Under the pieces are notes generated by a model. It did not search any database and was not told the origin of the DNA. It was given only the letters and a program-made list of their open reading frames with translations. Positions 18,301-25,174 of a DNA stretch of 64,000 bases are shown piece by piece. A program made the position numbers and the translations under genes. The stretch covers positions 709,098-773,097 of the forward strand of contig NZ_SOAY01000010.1 of NCBI RefSeq assembly GCF_004364165.1. The letters run 5' to 3'. How positions within the stretch are numbered: the first letter of the stretch is position 1; every line of letters starts with the position of its first letter. The DNA comes from Maribacter spongiicola (GTDB lineage: Bacteria; Bacteroidota; Bacteroidia; Flavobacteriales; Flavobacteriaceae).

Positions 18301-19715
18301 CTAAAATGGCAGATCCAAGAGTAGTATCTGGCTTTAAGCCATTAACTAAAGAATTAGTGTATCCGGTAGTAATCGGTAAATCTGCGGGTAACCGTTTGTG
18401 GGATGTAGATGGTAATGAATACATAGATGCCTTAAACGGATTTGGATCTTGCTTTTTTGGATATCAACCAGATTTCATTAAAAAAGCGATGCATGACCAA
18501 ATTGAATTGGGTTATGAAGTAGGTCCACAACATCCTTTAGCAGGTGAAGTTTGTGAACTGCTATGTGAATTTACAGGTCATGATAGAGCTGCTTTATGTA
18601 ACACAGGGTCAGAAGCTGTTCTTGGCGCTATGCGTATTGCACGTACGGTTACTGGGCGTTCGCTTATCGTTGCATTTACTGGTGCTTATCATGGTATTAA
18701 TGATGAAGGTATCGTAAGAGGTTCACAGAAAAAGAAAACGTTCCCGGCTGCTGCGGGTATACTTCCAGAAGCAGTTCAAAATATGTTGATTCTTGATTAT
18801 GGAACGGACGAAAGTTTGCAGATCATAAAAGATAGAGCCCATGAAATTGCCGGGGTACTTATAGAACCTGTTCAAAGTCGTAGACCAGAGTTTCAACCCG
18901 TAGAATTTATAAAGAACGTAAGAGAACTAACTACTAAAGAAGAGATTGCTTTTATTTTCGATGAGGTTATTACTGGTTTCAGAATGCATCCGGGTGGTGC
19001 ACAGGCATTATTCGATGTAAAAGCTGATCTGGCAACTTACGGTAAAGTTATGGGCGGCGGAGTTTCCATAGGTGCTATTGTAGGTAAGAAGGAGTATATG
19101 GATGCGCTTGATGGCGGATTTTGGCAATATGGTGATGACTCGTACCCTGAGGTAGGTGTTACCTATTTTGCAGGTACTTTTGTTCGTCATCCTTTAGCTT
19201 TGGCTTCTTCAAAGGCAGCCTTGCTTCATATGAAAGAACAAGGTCCAAGTCTGCAGGCAAATGTGTCTGCTATGACAGAACGTATGGCAAAAAGCTTGAA
19301 TGCTACTTTTGCAAAAGACGGACTCCCGATAGAAATCACTTATTTCGGTTCTCTATGGAGATTGAAATTCAAGAAAGATATTCCGTATTCAGAATTGCTA
19401 TTTGTTAGTATGCGTGAAAAAGGAATCCATATTTGGGACGGTTTCCCATGTTTTTTGACCACAGCATATACGAGTAATGATGTAGATTTCTTAATGAAAA
19501 CCTTGTTGTCTTCAATTGATGATTTGGTACAAGTAGGTATACTTACCAAAGAAGGCGTAAACGGTAATCATGTGGTTAGCTCCCAATCATCTTTTGATAA
19601 ATTGAACACTCCGCCAGTAGTTGGTGCGCGTTTAGGTAGAGATGAAAAAGGGCAACCAGCTTGGTATGTGGCAGATGCCAACCAAGAAAGTGGTTACATG
19701 AAAATTGATATTTAA
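12330..19715 (+). CDS. Hybrid NRPS-PKS with in-line aminotransferase (A-PCP-KS-AT-ACP-AMT)
   Basis: This 2461-residue megasynthase starts with about 245 residues resembling only the C-terminal lobe of a condensation domain, with no HHxxxDG. An adenylation domain follows (YTSGTTGKPKG about 412, FDFSVWE about 457, GYGITETT about 553, NGKIDKD about 748), then a carrier (GGTS, Ser about 807). The ketosynthase has ACSTS Cys about 1034, His about 1170 and His about 1209. The acyltransferase has GHSLGE Ser about 1480 and HAFH about 1576-1579, the malonyl-type signature. A second carrier has Ser about 1803. After a Pro/Ala/Gln linker comes a class III PLP aminotransferase of glutamate-1-semialdehyde type (FIFDEVITGF Asp about 2211, Lys about 2239). 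No ketoreductase is present. Expected chemistry is amino-acid loading, malonyl extension, then conversion of the beta-ketone to an amine. The pocket reads D-F-W-N-I-G-G-I-F-K; its first six residues fit threonine-type codes. Confidence 0.95.
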   Translation: MEAKKVNLITDSTIAYWKNILLDDVKLLDLPSRKLSVKNSVGKGSLLRTRFSADVTSKVKTYVAGDTYIEAFLISALSVLLQRYTNQIDIAFGFTVDDNDNAHNNLALFRNNIDPTEDFTTLHNQTKEILALHKANPYPTDKFLKDFNLVKDNGENAVLDVVLAINSVIDAAVISNDNDAKESIKFIGLVETDSNIKLVLNTADEHIKFDLVFNETIFDKELIVQFMQHYKQIVPLLIEQPSTAVGSINILSEKERFKLLKEFNTPYAAYPREKTIVDLLNEQAVETPNNIAVVYEENSLTYDELHKLSNQFANYLIKKHGAAKGDFACLILERSEWLIVSMMGIMKAGAVYVPVDPNYPEERIDYIKEDSNCDFTVDASEIEEFNATRDSYSTEDIKDIKLEPTDLIYIIYTSGTTGKPKGVQLEHRNIVSLFVNDDQFYDFTENDVWTMFHSYCFDFSVWEMYGALLFGGKLIIPSKEVIKDPYEFMSLVIKEKVTILNQTPSSFLNIMGSLPTGDIDLNLRYVIFGGEALFPKYLEKWYRKFPGIQFVNGYGITETTIFTTFNIIDDEDIKTNISNIGNCISTLSSHVVNTNNQLQPIGVIGELCISGHGLARGYLNRPELTDQKFIDNPFEQGEKMYRSGDLVKRLSDGTLEYIGRIDHQVKIRGHRVELGEIESSIDAIAGIKRTVVLPNTNAEGEARLVAYLLADGEKPEISSIRKELFDTLPEFMMPTFFMWVDEFPTNSNGKIDKDKLPEPEYLRATSDVIFRKPRTKTEKGLASIWEKELKVSGIGLDDNFFEMGGTSIVAQKVVNAIMKTLQIRIPVTKLYQHTTISTLSEFMGGEKKTVLFSSKRKVNNKSNDVAIIGMAGRFPGVNSIDEFWDVLKNGKETISFFTKEELDQSIPASLRNDHLYVAARGVVPSAKMFDARFFGLTPKLAEAMDPQQRLFLELAWEALEESGHLPEHYTGRVGVYAGTGTNTYYKKNVLPNSEVVESIGQLQLDTVNEKDYVASRTAYQLNLKGPAVSVHSACSTSLLAIAEAVESIRNGHCEVALAGGSSITAPINSGHLYQEGSMLSTDGHCRPFDAQAKGTVFSDGAGVIVLKNLEEAKKDGDIIYGVVKGVGINNDGGEKGSFTAPSAEGQANAIKSAIDDANISPDTISYVEAHGTATPLGDPIEIEGLHLAFGAQSKKNFCGLGSVKSNMGHMTAAAGVAGLIKTILAFNHKVIPPSLGFEKPNPVIDFVNSPFYVTNTLTPWEVEGPRRAGISSFGVGGTNVHVVVEEYEMEAKTSKFQRPLQLLPISAKTQTSLAGFETVLKNHIDAKPDLNLADVAATLSTTKASFSHRRFILASDIKDASEFLMDNDLKATQSSVVKNVPSEIVFLLPGQGSQYLNMGKDFYDGESVFREAVDTCADVLLDTIKVDIREIIFQDVNSEEAENKLRDTRYTQPALFTIEYALSQLWMSWGIQPTVLCGHSLGEFVGAHLAGVFSLEDALKLVSMRGILVSRLPKGSMLTVRIDQESLEKILPKTLSIAAVNSATLCVVSGEDDEITKFSELLKEQSLPYRLIATSHAFHSSMMDPILEEFGDVVKNINLNIPELPIVSTVTGTWLTNEEAVDHVYWTNHLRDTVRFSDAMDTMVKLEDVVLVEVGPGNTLTTLSRQNKGAKNIKSLASLSIPKKDENSYHGILKALGQLWLTGLTVDWNAFYKNQERQRLRLPTYVFDRKPCWIDPVVSIPKERTHLNSDQPITRIIEKPKSAAPMRNVSILNKISELISNSYGIELEVADKNSSFLELGLDSLILTQMAITCKKEFKIPITFRQLNEDINTPELLANYLDQNLPAEFMAPQPVAEAAPQPIAAFNQVQQVAPADYTTSATNQTAIGLIGEQLNLLSRQLQLLQGNVVAQAPQPIAVSNPAPAKVVNGSSSLDSRSEEEKLEHKKPFGASPRIEKQSTGLDQAQSQYLKDLTVKYNTKTIGSKNYAQDNRAKMADPRVVSGFKPLTKELVYPVVIGKSAGNRLWDVDGNEYIDALNGFGSCFFGYQPDFIKKAMHDQIELGYEVGPQHPLAGEVCELLCEFTGHDRAALCNTGSEAVLGAMRIARTVTGRSLIVAFTGAYHGINDEGIVRGSQKKKTFPAAAGILPEAVQNMLILDYGTDESLQIIKDRAHEIAGVLIEPVQSRRPEFQPVEFIKNVRELTTKEEIAFIFDEVITGFRMHPGGAQALFDVKADLATYGKVMGGGVSIGAIVGKKEYMDALDGGFWQYGDDSYPEVGVTYFAGTFVRHPLALASSKAALLHMKEQGPSLQANVSAMTERMAKSLNATFAKDGLPIEITYFGSLWRLKFKKDIPYSELLFVSMREKGIHIWDGFPCFLTTAYTSNDVDFLMKTLLSSIDDLVQVGILTKEGVNGNHVVSSQSSFDKLNTPPVVGARLGRDEKGQPAWYVADANQESGYMKIDI

Positions 19716-19751
19716 AACAAGAAAAATTTGAAGCTGAGATTGCCTTTTTAA

Positions 19752-20444
19752 ATGACACATTTATTATTTACGTATTTAACCAATTGCGACAATGATGCTT
19801 TCTTTGCGGATGCAGAGCATATGTTTTCGGAAGAGTTTGTACGTAAATACTCAAAATATAAGCGTTGGCAAGATGCGAAATCGACCATATTAGGTAGGTT
19901 GCTTTTAGCTTACGGATTAAAAAATTTATATCAAGTAGATATAGATAACCTCAAGATGAATTTCTCTAAGGATAAAAAACCCTTTTTAGAAAACTCATCT
20001 ATTCAATTCAACATTTCGCACTCTAATGATGTAATTGTTTGCGCAATTACATCGGTGGGTGCCATTGGTGTTGATATAGAGAAAATCAGTGCTATCCCTA
20101 TTGAAGATTTCAAAGATCAATTCTTACCATTAGAATATGAAACTATACTTAAGGCACCAAAGGTATTAGAGCAGTTCTATACCTATTGGACCCAAAAAGA
20201 AGCCGTCGTCAAATCTAACGGGTCTGGCTTGCATATACCTTTACAATCATTTGAAATCAGCAATCGATCTACAGTCATCGCTGACCAGTCCTATTATCTA
20301 AATGAAATCAGTATAGATGTTGACTACAAATGTCATATGGCGACACAAAGCTTAATTCATGACGAAGATTTAACGATTATTGGTCTAAAACCCGCATTAC
20401 TTACAGATTTTGGGTCGGTAAATAGCTTAAAAACTTTTCGATAA
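19752..20444 (+). CDS. Sfp-type 4'-phosphopantetheinyl transferase
   Basis: This 230-residue enzyme moves phosphopantetheine from CoA to the conserved Ser of carrier domains, activating the NRPS and PKS carriers at 6967-10920 and 12330-19715. It has the family's paired motifs: GVDIEKI near residue 106 (metal-binding Asp) and YWTQKEAVVKSNGSG near residue 146. FNISHS lies before them. It starts 36 bases after the synthase stop and is probably cotranscribed with it. Its length is typical for this type. The tight linkage indicates a self-contained cluster. Confidence 0.93.
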   Translation: MTHLLFTYLTNCDNDAFFADAEHMFSEEFVRKYSKYKRWQDAKSTILGRLLLAYGLKNLYQVDIDNLKMNFSKDKKPFLENSSIQFNISHSNDVIVCAITSVGAIGVDIEKISAIPIEDFKDQFLPLEYETILKAPKVLEQFYTYWTQKEAVVKSNGSGLHIPLQSFEISNRSTVIADQSYYLNEISIDVDYKCHMATQSLIHDEDLTIIGLKPALLTDFGSVNSLKTFR

Positions 20445-20593
20445 TTGCGGTAAACATCGTTTGTGGCCGTTAAAGTGTCTACTTAAATATAGCAACTGCT
20501 TTTATAAAAAGGTTGAATTGCCGTTTTTCTTAATTACGACGATTTTATAAACTAGGATATCGGAATTTAAGTGAAACAGTTTTTTGTTTAAAG

Positions 20594-20601
20594 TAATTTT
20601 G
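20594..20601 (+). promoter_or_regulatory. Possible -7 element before wza
   Basis: TAATTTTG matches TAnnTTTG. Transcription from here would begin near 20608, which favours the ATG at 20647 as the wza start over the ATG at 20611 or the TTG at 20584. No clean -33 partner is seen (a TTTA lies 24 bases upstream). Confidence 0.3.
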
Positions 20602-20646
20602 AACCTTACCATGTTTACTAACTATAAGCGTCAAATTATTTTACTT

Positions 20647-21438
20647 ATGAAAGCTATTATTTCCCCATTTAACCTACAAAAGACAAGAGTCAACGTATTT
20701 AAATATGCTTTACTACTATTCGTTGCAGTACAAATTTCATCTTGTGGCAGTGCTAAAAAATCTTCTTACTTCAATGAAGTAGGTAACAATTCGTTTGCTA
20801 CTTATTTTGAACCATTAGAACCGATTTTACAAAAGAACGATTTGTTAAGCATAAACATAACCAGTTTAAATGCTGAGGTTACAGAGATGTTCAATCTCGC
20901 CAATAATGCTGGTGGTGCGCAACCTACAGGGTATTTAATTGATCAAGATGGCTTTATACGTTTCCCGGTGTTAGGTAAAATAGAAGTTTCTGGGTTGACC
21001 AAAAAAGAGCTAAGAGAATATATTAGAGAAGAATTGATCTCGAAAAAATTATTAATGGAGCCGATTGTAGATATTCGATTTATGAATTTTAAGGTTTCTG
21101 TATTAGGTGAAGTAAATCAGCCTGCTGTATTTACCATTCCTAATGAGAAAGTAACTTTATTAGAGGCATTGGGTATGGCCGGTGACATGACCATTTACGC
21201 ACAGCGGAATAATGTGTTGTTGATTAGTGAAGAAGATGGTATTAAGAGTACCAAAAGAATTGATTTAACATCAGACGAATTGTTTACCTCTCCTAATTAT
21301 TATTTAAGACCTAATGATATTGTATATGTGCAACCTAACGATAGAAAGGTTAGAAATACGTCTAATGCTGCCCAATGGTTTTCAGTAATACTAGGATCTT
21401 TGTCATTAGCGGTAATTTCCATCTCTACTTTCAAGTAA
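20647..21438 (+). CDS. wza: Wza-like polysaccharide export lipoprotein
   Basis: This outer-membrane polysaccharide export protein forms the exit channel for polymerised glycan. From the chosen ATG it has 263 residues. A basic-hydrophobic signal ends in a lipobox (QISSCGS), predicting a lipoprotein. A polysaccharide export domain follows (LQKNDLLSINITSLN through PVLGKIEVSGLTKKELRE), then an SLBB-like segment (VSVLGEVNQPAVFTIP) and a C-terminal hydrophobic stretch. ATGs at 20611 and 20647 and a TTG at 20584 share the frame. I chose 20647 because the preceding residues are not needed for the signal and a -7-like element lies at 20594. It is the first gene of a rightward wza-wzc-wzy-wzx operon and the only Wza homologue in the window. 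Confidence 0.9.
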   Translation: MKAIISPFNLQKTRVNVFKYALLLFVAVQISSCGSAKKSSYFNEVGNNSFATYFEPLEPILQKNDLLSINITSLNAEVTEMFNLANNAGGAQPTGYLIDQDGFIRFPVLGKIEVSGLTKKELREYIREELISKKLLMEPIVDIRFMNFKVSVLGEVNQPAVFTIPNEKVTLLEALGMAGDMTIYAQRNNVLLISEEDGIKSTKRIDLTSDELFTSPNYYLRPNDIVYVQPNDRKVRNTSNAAQWFSVILGSLSLAVISISTFK

Positions 21439-21549
21439 GCTGAACAAGATATCTTTTTTAAAAACTGTTTACTTAAATCTTAAGGTGATATAACCAACCT
21501 ATATCGGTTATGTATACTGAAGCCTTATTACCCTATAAAATTGAATGTA

Positions 21550-23868
21550 ATGACTGAAAAGGAATATTTCGATTCACAACTGTCTTCCAAAGAAAACGGA
21601 GAAAATTTTGATTTGAAAGCATTGTTTGCCAAGTACCTTAAATCGTGGAAATTCTTCTTGATTTCTTTAGTAATATTTTTAGGTTTAGCCATACTTGCTT
21701 TACAATTTATAAATACATCATATAATGTATCTAGCAAATTATTATTAAAGAACGAAACTTCTAATATAGATGCATCGGGCAATAACTTAGGGAACAATAA
21801 TCCATTTAGTAACTCAGAAAGGGTGAACAATGCAATTGAGGTACTAACCTCGGTAAACTTAATGCGTTCGGTGTTAGATACGTTGTCATTGCAAAGTAGA
21901 TTTACCGTTCCAGATGCTTTTCCTCCCAAAGAAATTTATGGATCTGAATTACCTTTTAAAATGGTAGTTGACACCTTATTTCCTTTAGCTTACGAAACTA
22001 CATTGACCATAAAATTAGAGGGTAAAGAAAGTTTTAGTATTTCAGAGGAATTTGAAGATTCATTAGAAGAAAATAATACGGCTAGTTCTGATTATGGTTA
22101 TAATACCTATAATTACGGATATAAAATTGAAAAGCCATATGGAGTTTTTACATTAGTTCCAAATGAAAATAATACATCTAAAGCTTCCCAGTTCATTGTA
22201 GATTTTAGGGATATTGATGAAATGGCGCAAGACTATGTAAAGAAAGCCTTAAGCGTATATGTGATCAATAAAGATGCTTCGGTAATCAATATTGTTTTAA
22301 AAGAAAAAATATCGGAAAAAGGGGAAGATATTATTAATACCCTGGTTGAAATATATGGCCTGAAATCATATTTGGCTACGAATGCCTTGGCGTTGAATAA
22401 TGTACAATTTATTGATGATCGTTTAAATACGCTTTCTAGAGAACTTAGTGAGGTAGAATTGAATGTGGCACAATTTAAAACAGATAATGAACTGGCAAGT
22501 GTTGAGTTCGATGCAAATTCTTTTGCTGAACAAGAAATAGATTACGGGAGAAAATTAGCCGATTCCGAAATTGAATTAAAGGTGCTAAGCGCTATAGAAC
22601 GTAATTTAAAAAGCGGTGATAGTGAATCTACCATCAATTCTTTAAGTGTTACGAGTCCAAATTTAATCTACCTAATTGATAGTTATAACAAACTATTGAT
22701 AGACAAGAAAAGTCTACAAAGAACCGTACCGGAAAACAATCCTAGAATGATTGATATTAAAGATCAATTAGAGCAGCTTAGGCGAAATGTATTGGGTAGT
22801 CTTTCAACATCTAAGCAAAGCTTACGAACTATTATTAGCAGTATTAAGGGTAGATCTGATCAGTTTGCAGAAAAGAAGCAGAGAATACCAACAATGCAAA
22901 GACAACTACTTGAAATTAGTAGAGAACAAGGTATTAAAGAAAATTTGTTTCTATATCTATTACAGAAAAGAGAAGAAGCAGCTTTAATGGTTGGTGTTAG
23001 AAATGATAATTTCACCATTATCGATAGTGCTATAACCGACTTTGAATCTGGCTCGCCAAGTAAAAAACTATTTCTTTTAGTTGCCTTTTTAATGGGGCTT
23101 GCCCTACCTATAGGTGTAATTCACTTAAGAGATATGTTGAATACGAAGGTGAAAGACAAGAACGATATCGAGAAAAAAACAGGTGTACCTGTAATTGGTG
23201 AAATTGCCCATAATACATCGGATAAAAATTTAATTGAAAAAGGCGAAGAAGTAAGTGCCTTGGCGCAAAGTTTTAGAATGATGCGAATGAATTTAGATTT
23301 CATGCTTTCTAAAAAGAAGGTACAAACTGTTCTAGTAACTTCGGCAATTAAGGGAGAAGGAAAAACATTTTTCTCTTCAAATATGGGTGTTGCCTTGGCA
23401 TCATCAAGTGCTAAGGTTCTAATACTTGAATTGGATAAGCATAACCCTGAATTAATTGAAGCACTTGGTGAGACAAGAAAAGAATATGGCATTTCTAATT
23501 ATCTAAATCAAAGCCATAATACCATAACGGTCAATGATCTGTTGATACCGGTTAGTAATAATCCTAATCTATTTGCCATTGGTTTGGGGTCAGAAAATAT
23601 TGATGGTCTAGAGTCTTTCAATTCTAACAGAATGAATATTTTAATGAATCAATTAAGAAATGAGTTCGATTATATTATAATTGATTCTGCTCCCATAGGT
23701 AAGTTGGCAGATACCCTCGCGCTTTCAAAGTATACAGATTGCTGTCTTTATATGGTACGCTCCAACCATTCAAACTTAGAAGATCTAAATGTTATAGAAG
23801 AGGTTAGAGTGCATAAAAAGTTTAAGAACCCATTGGTGGTAATGAACGATGTTTCTACTACTAAATAG
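21550..23868 (+). CDS. wzc: Wzc-like chain-length determinant / tyrosine autokinase
   Basis: This inner-membrane co-polymerase spans the periplasm and sets glycan chain length together with Wza. The first ATG in frame gives 772 residues. A first membrane span (about 33-53) starts the Wzz domain. Coiled periplasmic helices follow (about 280-470), then a second span near 510. The cytoplasmic BY-kinase domain has Walker A (IKGEGKT, Lys about 605) and Walker B (YIIIDSAP). The Walker A-prime region is unusual (LILELDKHNPE instead of the common DxDLRRP type). There is no C-terminal tyrosine cluster, so autophosphorylation may be absent or different. The gene lies 111 bases after wza. Family is clear; kinase activity is uncertain. 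Confidence 0.9.
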   Translation: MTEKEYFDSQLSSKENGENFDLKALFAKYLKSWKFFLISLVIFLGLAILALQFINTSYNVSSKLLLKNETSNIDASGNNLGNNNPFSNSERVNNAIEVLTSVNLMRSVLDTLSLQSRFTVPDAFPPKEIYGSELPFKMVVDTLFPLAYETTLTIKLEGKESFSISEEFEDSLEENNTASSDYGYNTYNYGYKIEKPYGVFTLVPNENNTSKASQFIVDFRDIDEMAQDYVKKALSVYVINKDASVINIVLKEKISEKGEDIINTLVEIYGLKSYLATNALALNNVQFIDDRLNTLSRELSEVELNVAQFKTDNELASVEFDANSFAEQEIDYGRKLADSEIELKVLSAIERNLKSGDSESTINSLSVTSPNLIYLIDSYNKLLIDKKSLQRTVPENNPRMIDIKDQLEQLRRNVLGSLSTSKQSLRTIISSIKGRSDQFAEKKQRIPTMQRQLLEISREQGIKENLFLYLLQKREEAALMVGVRNDNFTIIDSAITDFESGSPSKKLFLLVAFLMGLALPIGVIHLRDMLNTKVKDKNDIEKKTGVPVIGEIAHNTSDKNLIEKGEEVSALAQSFRMMRMNLDFMLSKKKVQTVLVTSAIKGEGKTFFSSNMGVALASSSAKVLILELDKHNPELIEALGETRKEYGISNYLNQSHNTITVNDLLIPVSNNPNLFAIGLGSENIDGLESFNSNRMNILMNQLRNEFDYIIIDSAPIGKLADTLALSKYTDCCLYMVRSNHSNLEDLNVIEEVRVHKKFKNPLVVMNDVSTTK

Positions 23869-23911
23869 TAACTAGTTAACCTGTAGCATTCAGCGAACGT
23901 AAAAAGCTAAA

Positions 23912-25174
23912 ATGAATATATACTACCTCGTAGTTTTACTATTTCTATTATTTTCTTCTAAAGCTAATTTTTTAGTGGAATCTAATTTGGCGTGGTTTGG
24001 TTTAGAGGTATTTATGATTATTGTAGCTTTTAAACTGAATAAAGTCAAGAAAAGAGATGTTCAATTTTTTCTAGTCAGTGCTGGTATCTTTTTTGTTTAT
24101 ATTTTATTCCGGTTTAAGTTGAACAAATTACCATCAGATTATTTTACTAGTGATGTCTTTTATTTCTTCAAATTTGTATTAACTGCGTATTTGTTCTGTT
24201 TAATTTTAAAAGAAAAGGCACTTTATTACTTGGTGAAAGTGATTACGCATTTAGCAATTATATCTCTTGTATTTTATGCGCTACAATTAATTCAGAACGG
24301 CGCTATTGTTAAAGCAATCGGTACTGCCTTTGAAAGTATTACAGTAAATGATGGGTCATTTAGGTATACTAATTTTGTCTTCTTCACTTTTGATGACATT
24401 CATTATTATAGAAATTCTGGCTTCTGTTGGGAACCTGGTGCTTTCGGTTCATTTTTGACTTTAGCGCTATTATTTAATTTTTTAATAAATGATTTTAAGC
24501 TGAATAAAGAGGCTTTCATAATTACGCTGGCAATTTTAACTACAGTATCGACCACTGCATATTTAGGCGTATTTCTATTATTTTTCTTAAGATACCGAGT
24601 ATTAAATAAAGGTAGTAAAGTGACCATTATAGCTTTTGCTATTGTTTTAGCTTTAGCAATACCTAATGTCCCTTTTTTAGGGGAGAAAATTGTTGAAATA
24701 TACGAGCAAGATATAAGGGATTTAAAGAGAATTGAGGAATTATCTACCTATTATGATGATGTGCAAAGACAAATTCCGCTAAACAGGTTTGCAAGTGTAA
24801 TTTTTCTTTATGAGCAATTCGATTGGAAGTTGTTTTTAGGAGTAAGTAACCAGTATGACGAGTATTATAAGAATGAATTTAATGTCAATATATCAAATGG
24901 TATAATGGATTTTATAACCAAATTCGGGGTCGTAGGGCTTTTGGTGTTATTGTATCGTTATGGTGCGTTATGCAAGATGTATCTACGTAAAACCGAATAT
25001 GTTATTTATGCTGTCCTGATTTTATTGATTCTGAGTTTTGGAGAACCCATATTAATGTTGCCTATTTGTGTCATCTTTATATTTTTGCCCGCATTTAAGA
25101 ATCAAGATTTTTCAATGTTATCCTTTAAGTACAGAACAAAATATTTAGCATTGCAAAAACCTAATAATTTATAA
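23912..25174 (+). CDS. wzy: Wzy-like polysaccharide polymerase
   Basis: This 420-residue protein is almost entirely hydrophobic, with about ten to twelve predicted membrane spans. A larger central loop carries GFCWEPGAFGSFLTLAL, resembling the O-antigen ligase/polymerase family. Its place between wzc and a flippase gene supports a polymerase that joins repeat units on the periplasmic side. It overlaps the next gene by one base in a TAATG arrangement, typical of translational coupling. Ligase and polymerase are hard to separate by sequence; context favours polymerase. Confidence 0.75.
   Translation: MNIYYLVVLLFLLFSSKANFLVESNLAWFGLEVFMIIVAFKLNKVKKRDVQFFLVSAGIFFVYILFRFKLNKLPSDYFTSDVFYFFKFVLTAYLFCLILKEKALYYLVKVITHLAIISLVFYALQLIQNGAIVKAIGTAFESITVNDGSFRYTNFVFFTFDDIHYYRNSGFCWEPGAFGSFLTLALLFNFLINDFKLNKEAFIITLAILTTVSTTAYLGVFLLFFLRYRVLNKGSKVTIIAFAIVLALAIPNVPFLGEKIVEIYEQDIRDLKRIEELSTYYDDVQRQIPLNRFASVIFLYEQFDWKLFLGVSNQYDEYYKNEFNVNISNGIMDFITKFGVVGLLVLLYRYGALCKMYLRKTEYVIYAVLILLILSFGEPILMLPICVIFIFLPAFKNQDFSMLSFKYRTKYLALQKPNNL

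Noticed and set aside
18300-19560. Stand-alone glutamate-1-semialdehyde aminotransferase (hemL)
   Set aside because: The domain is fused in frame to the PKS through a Pro/Ala/Gln linker and lacks its own start; it is the AMT domain of the synthase.
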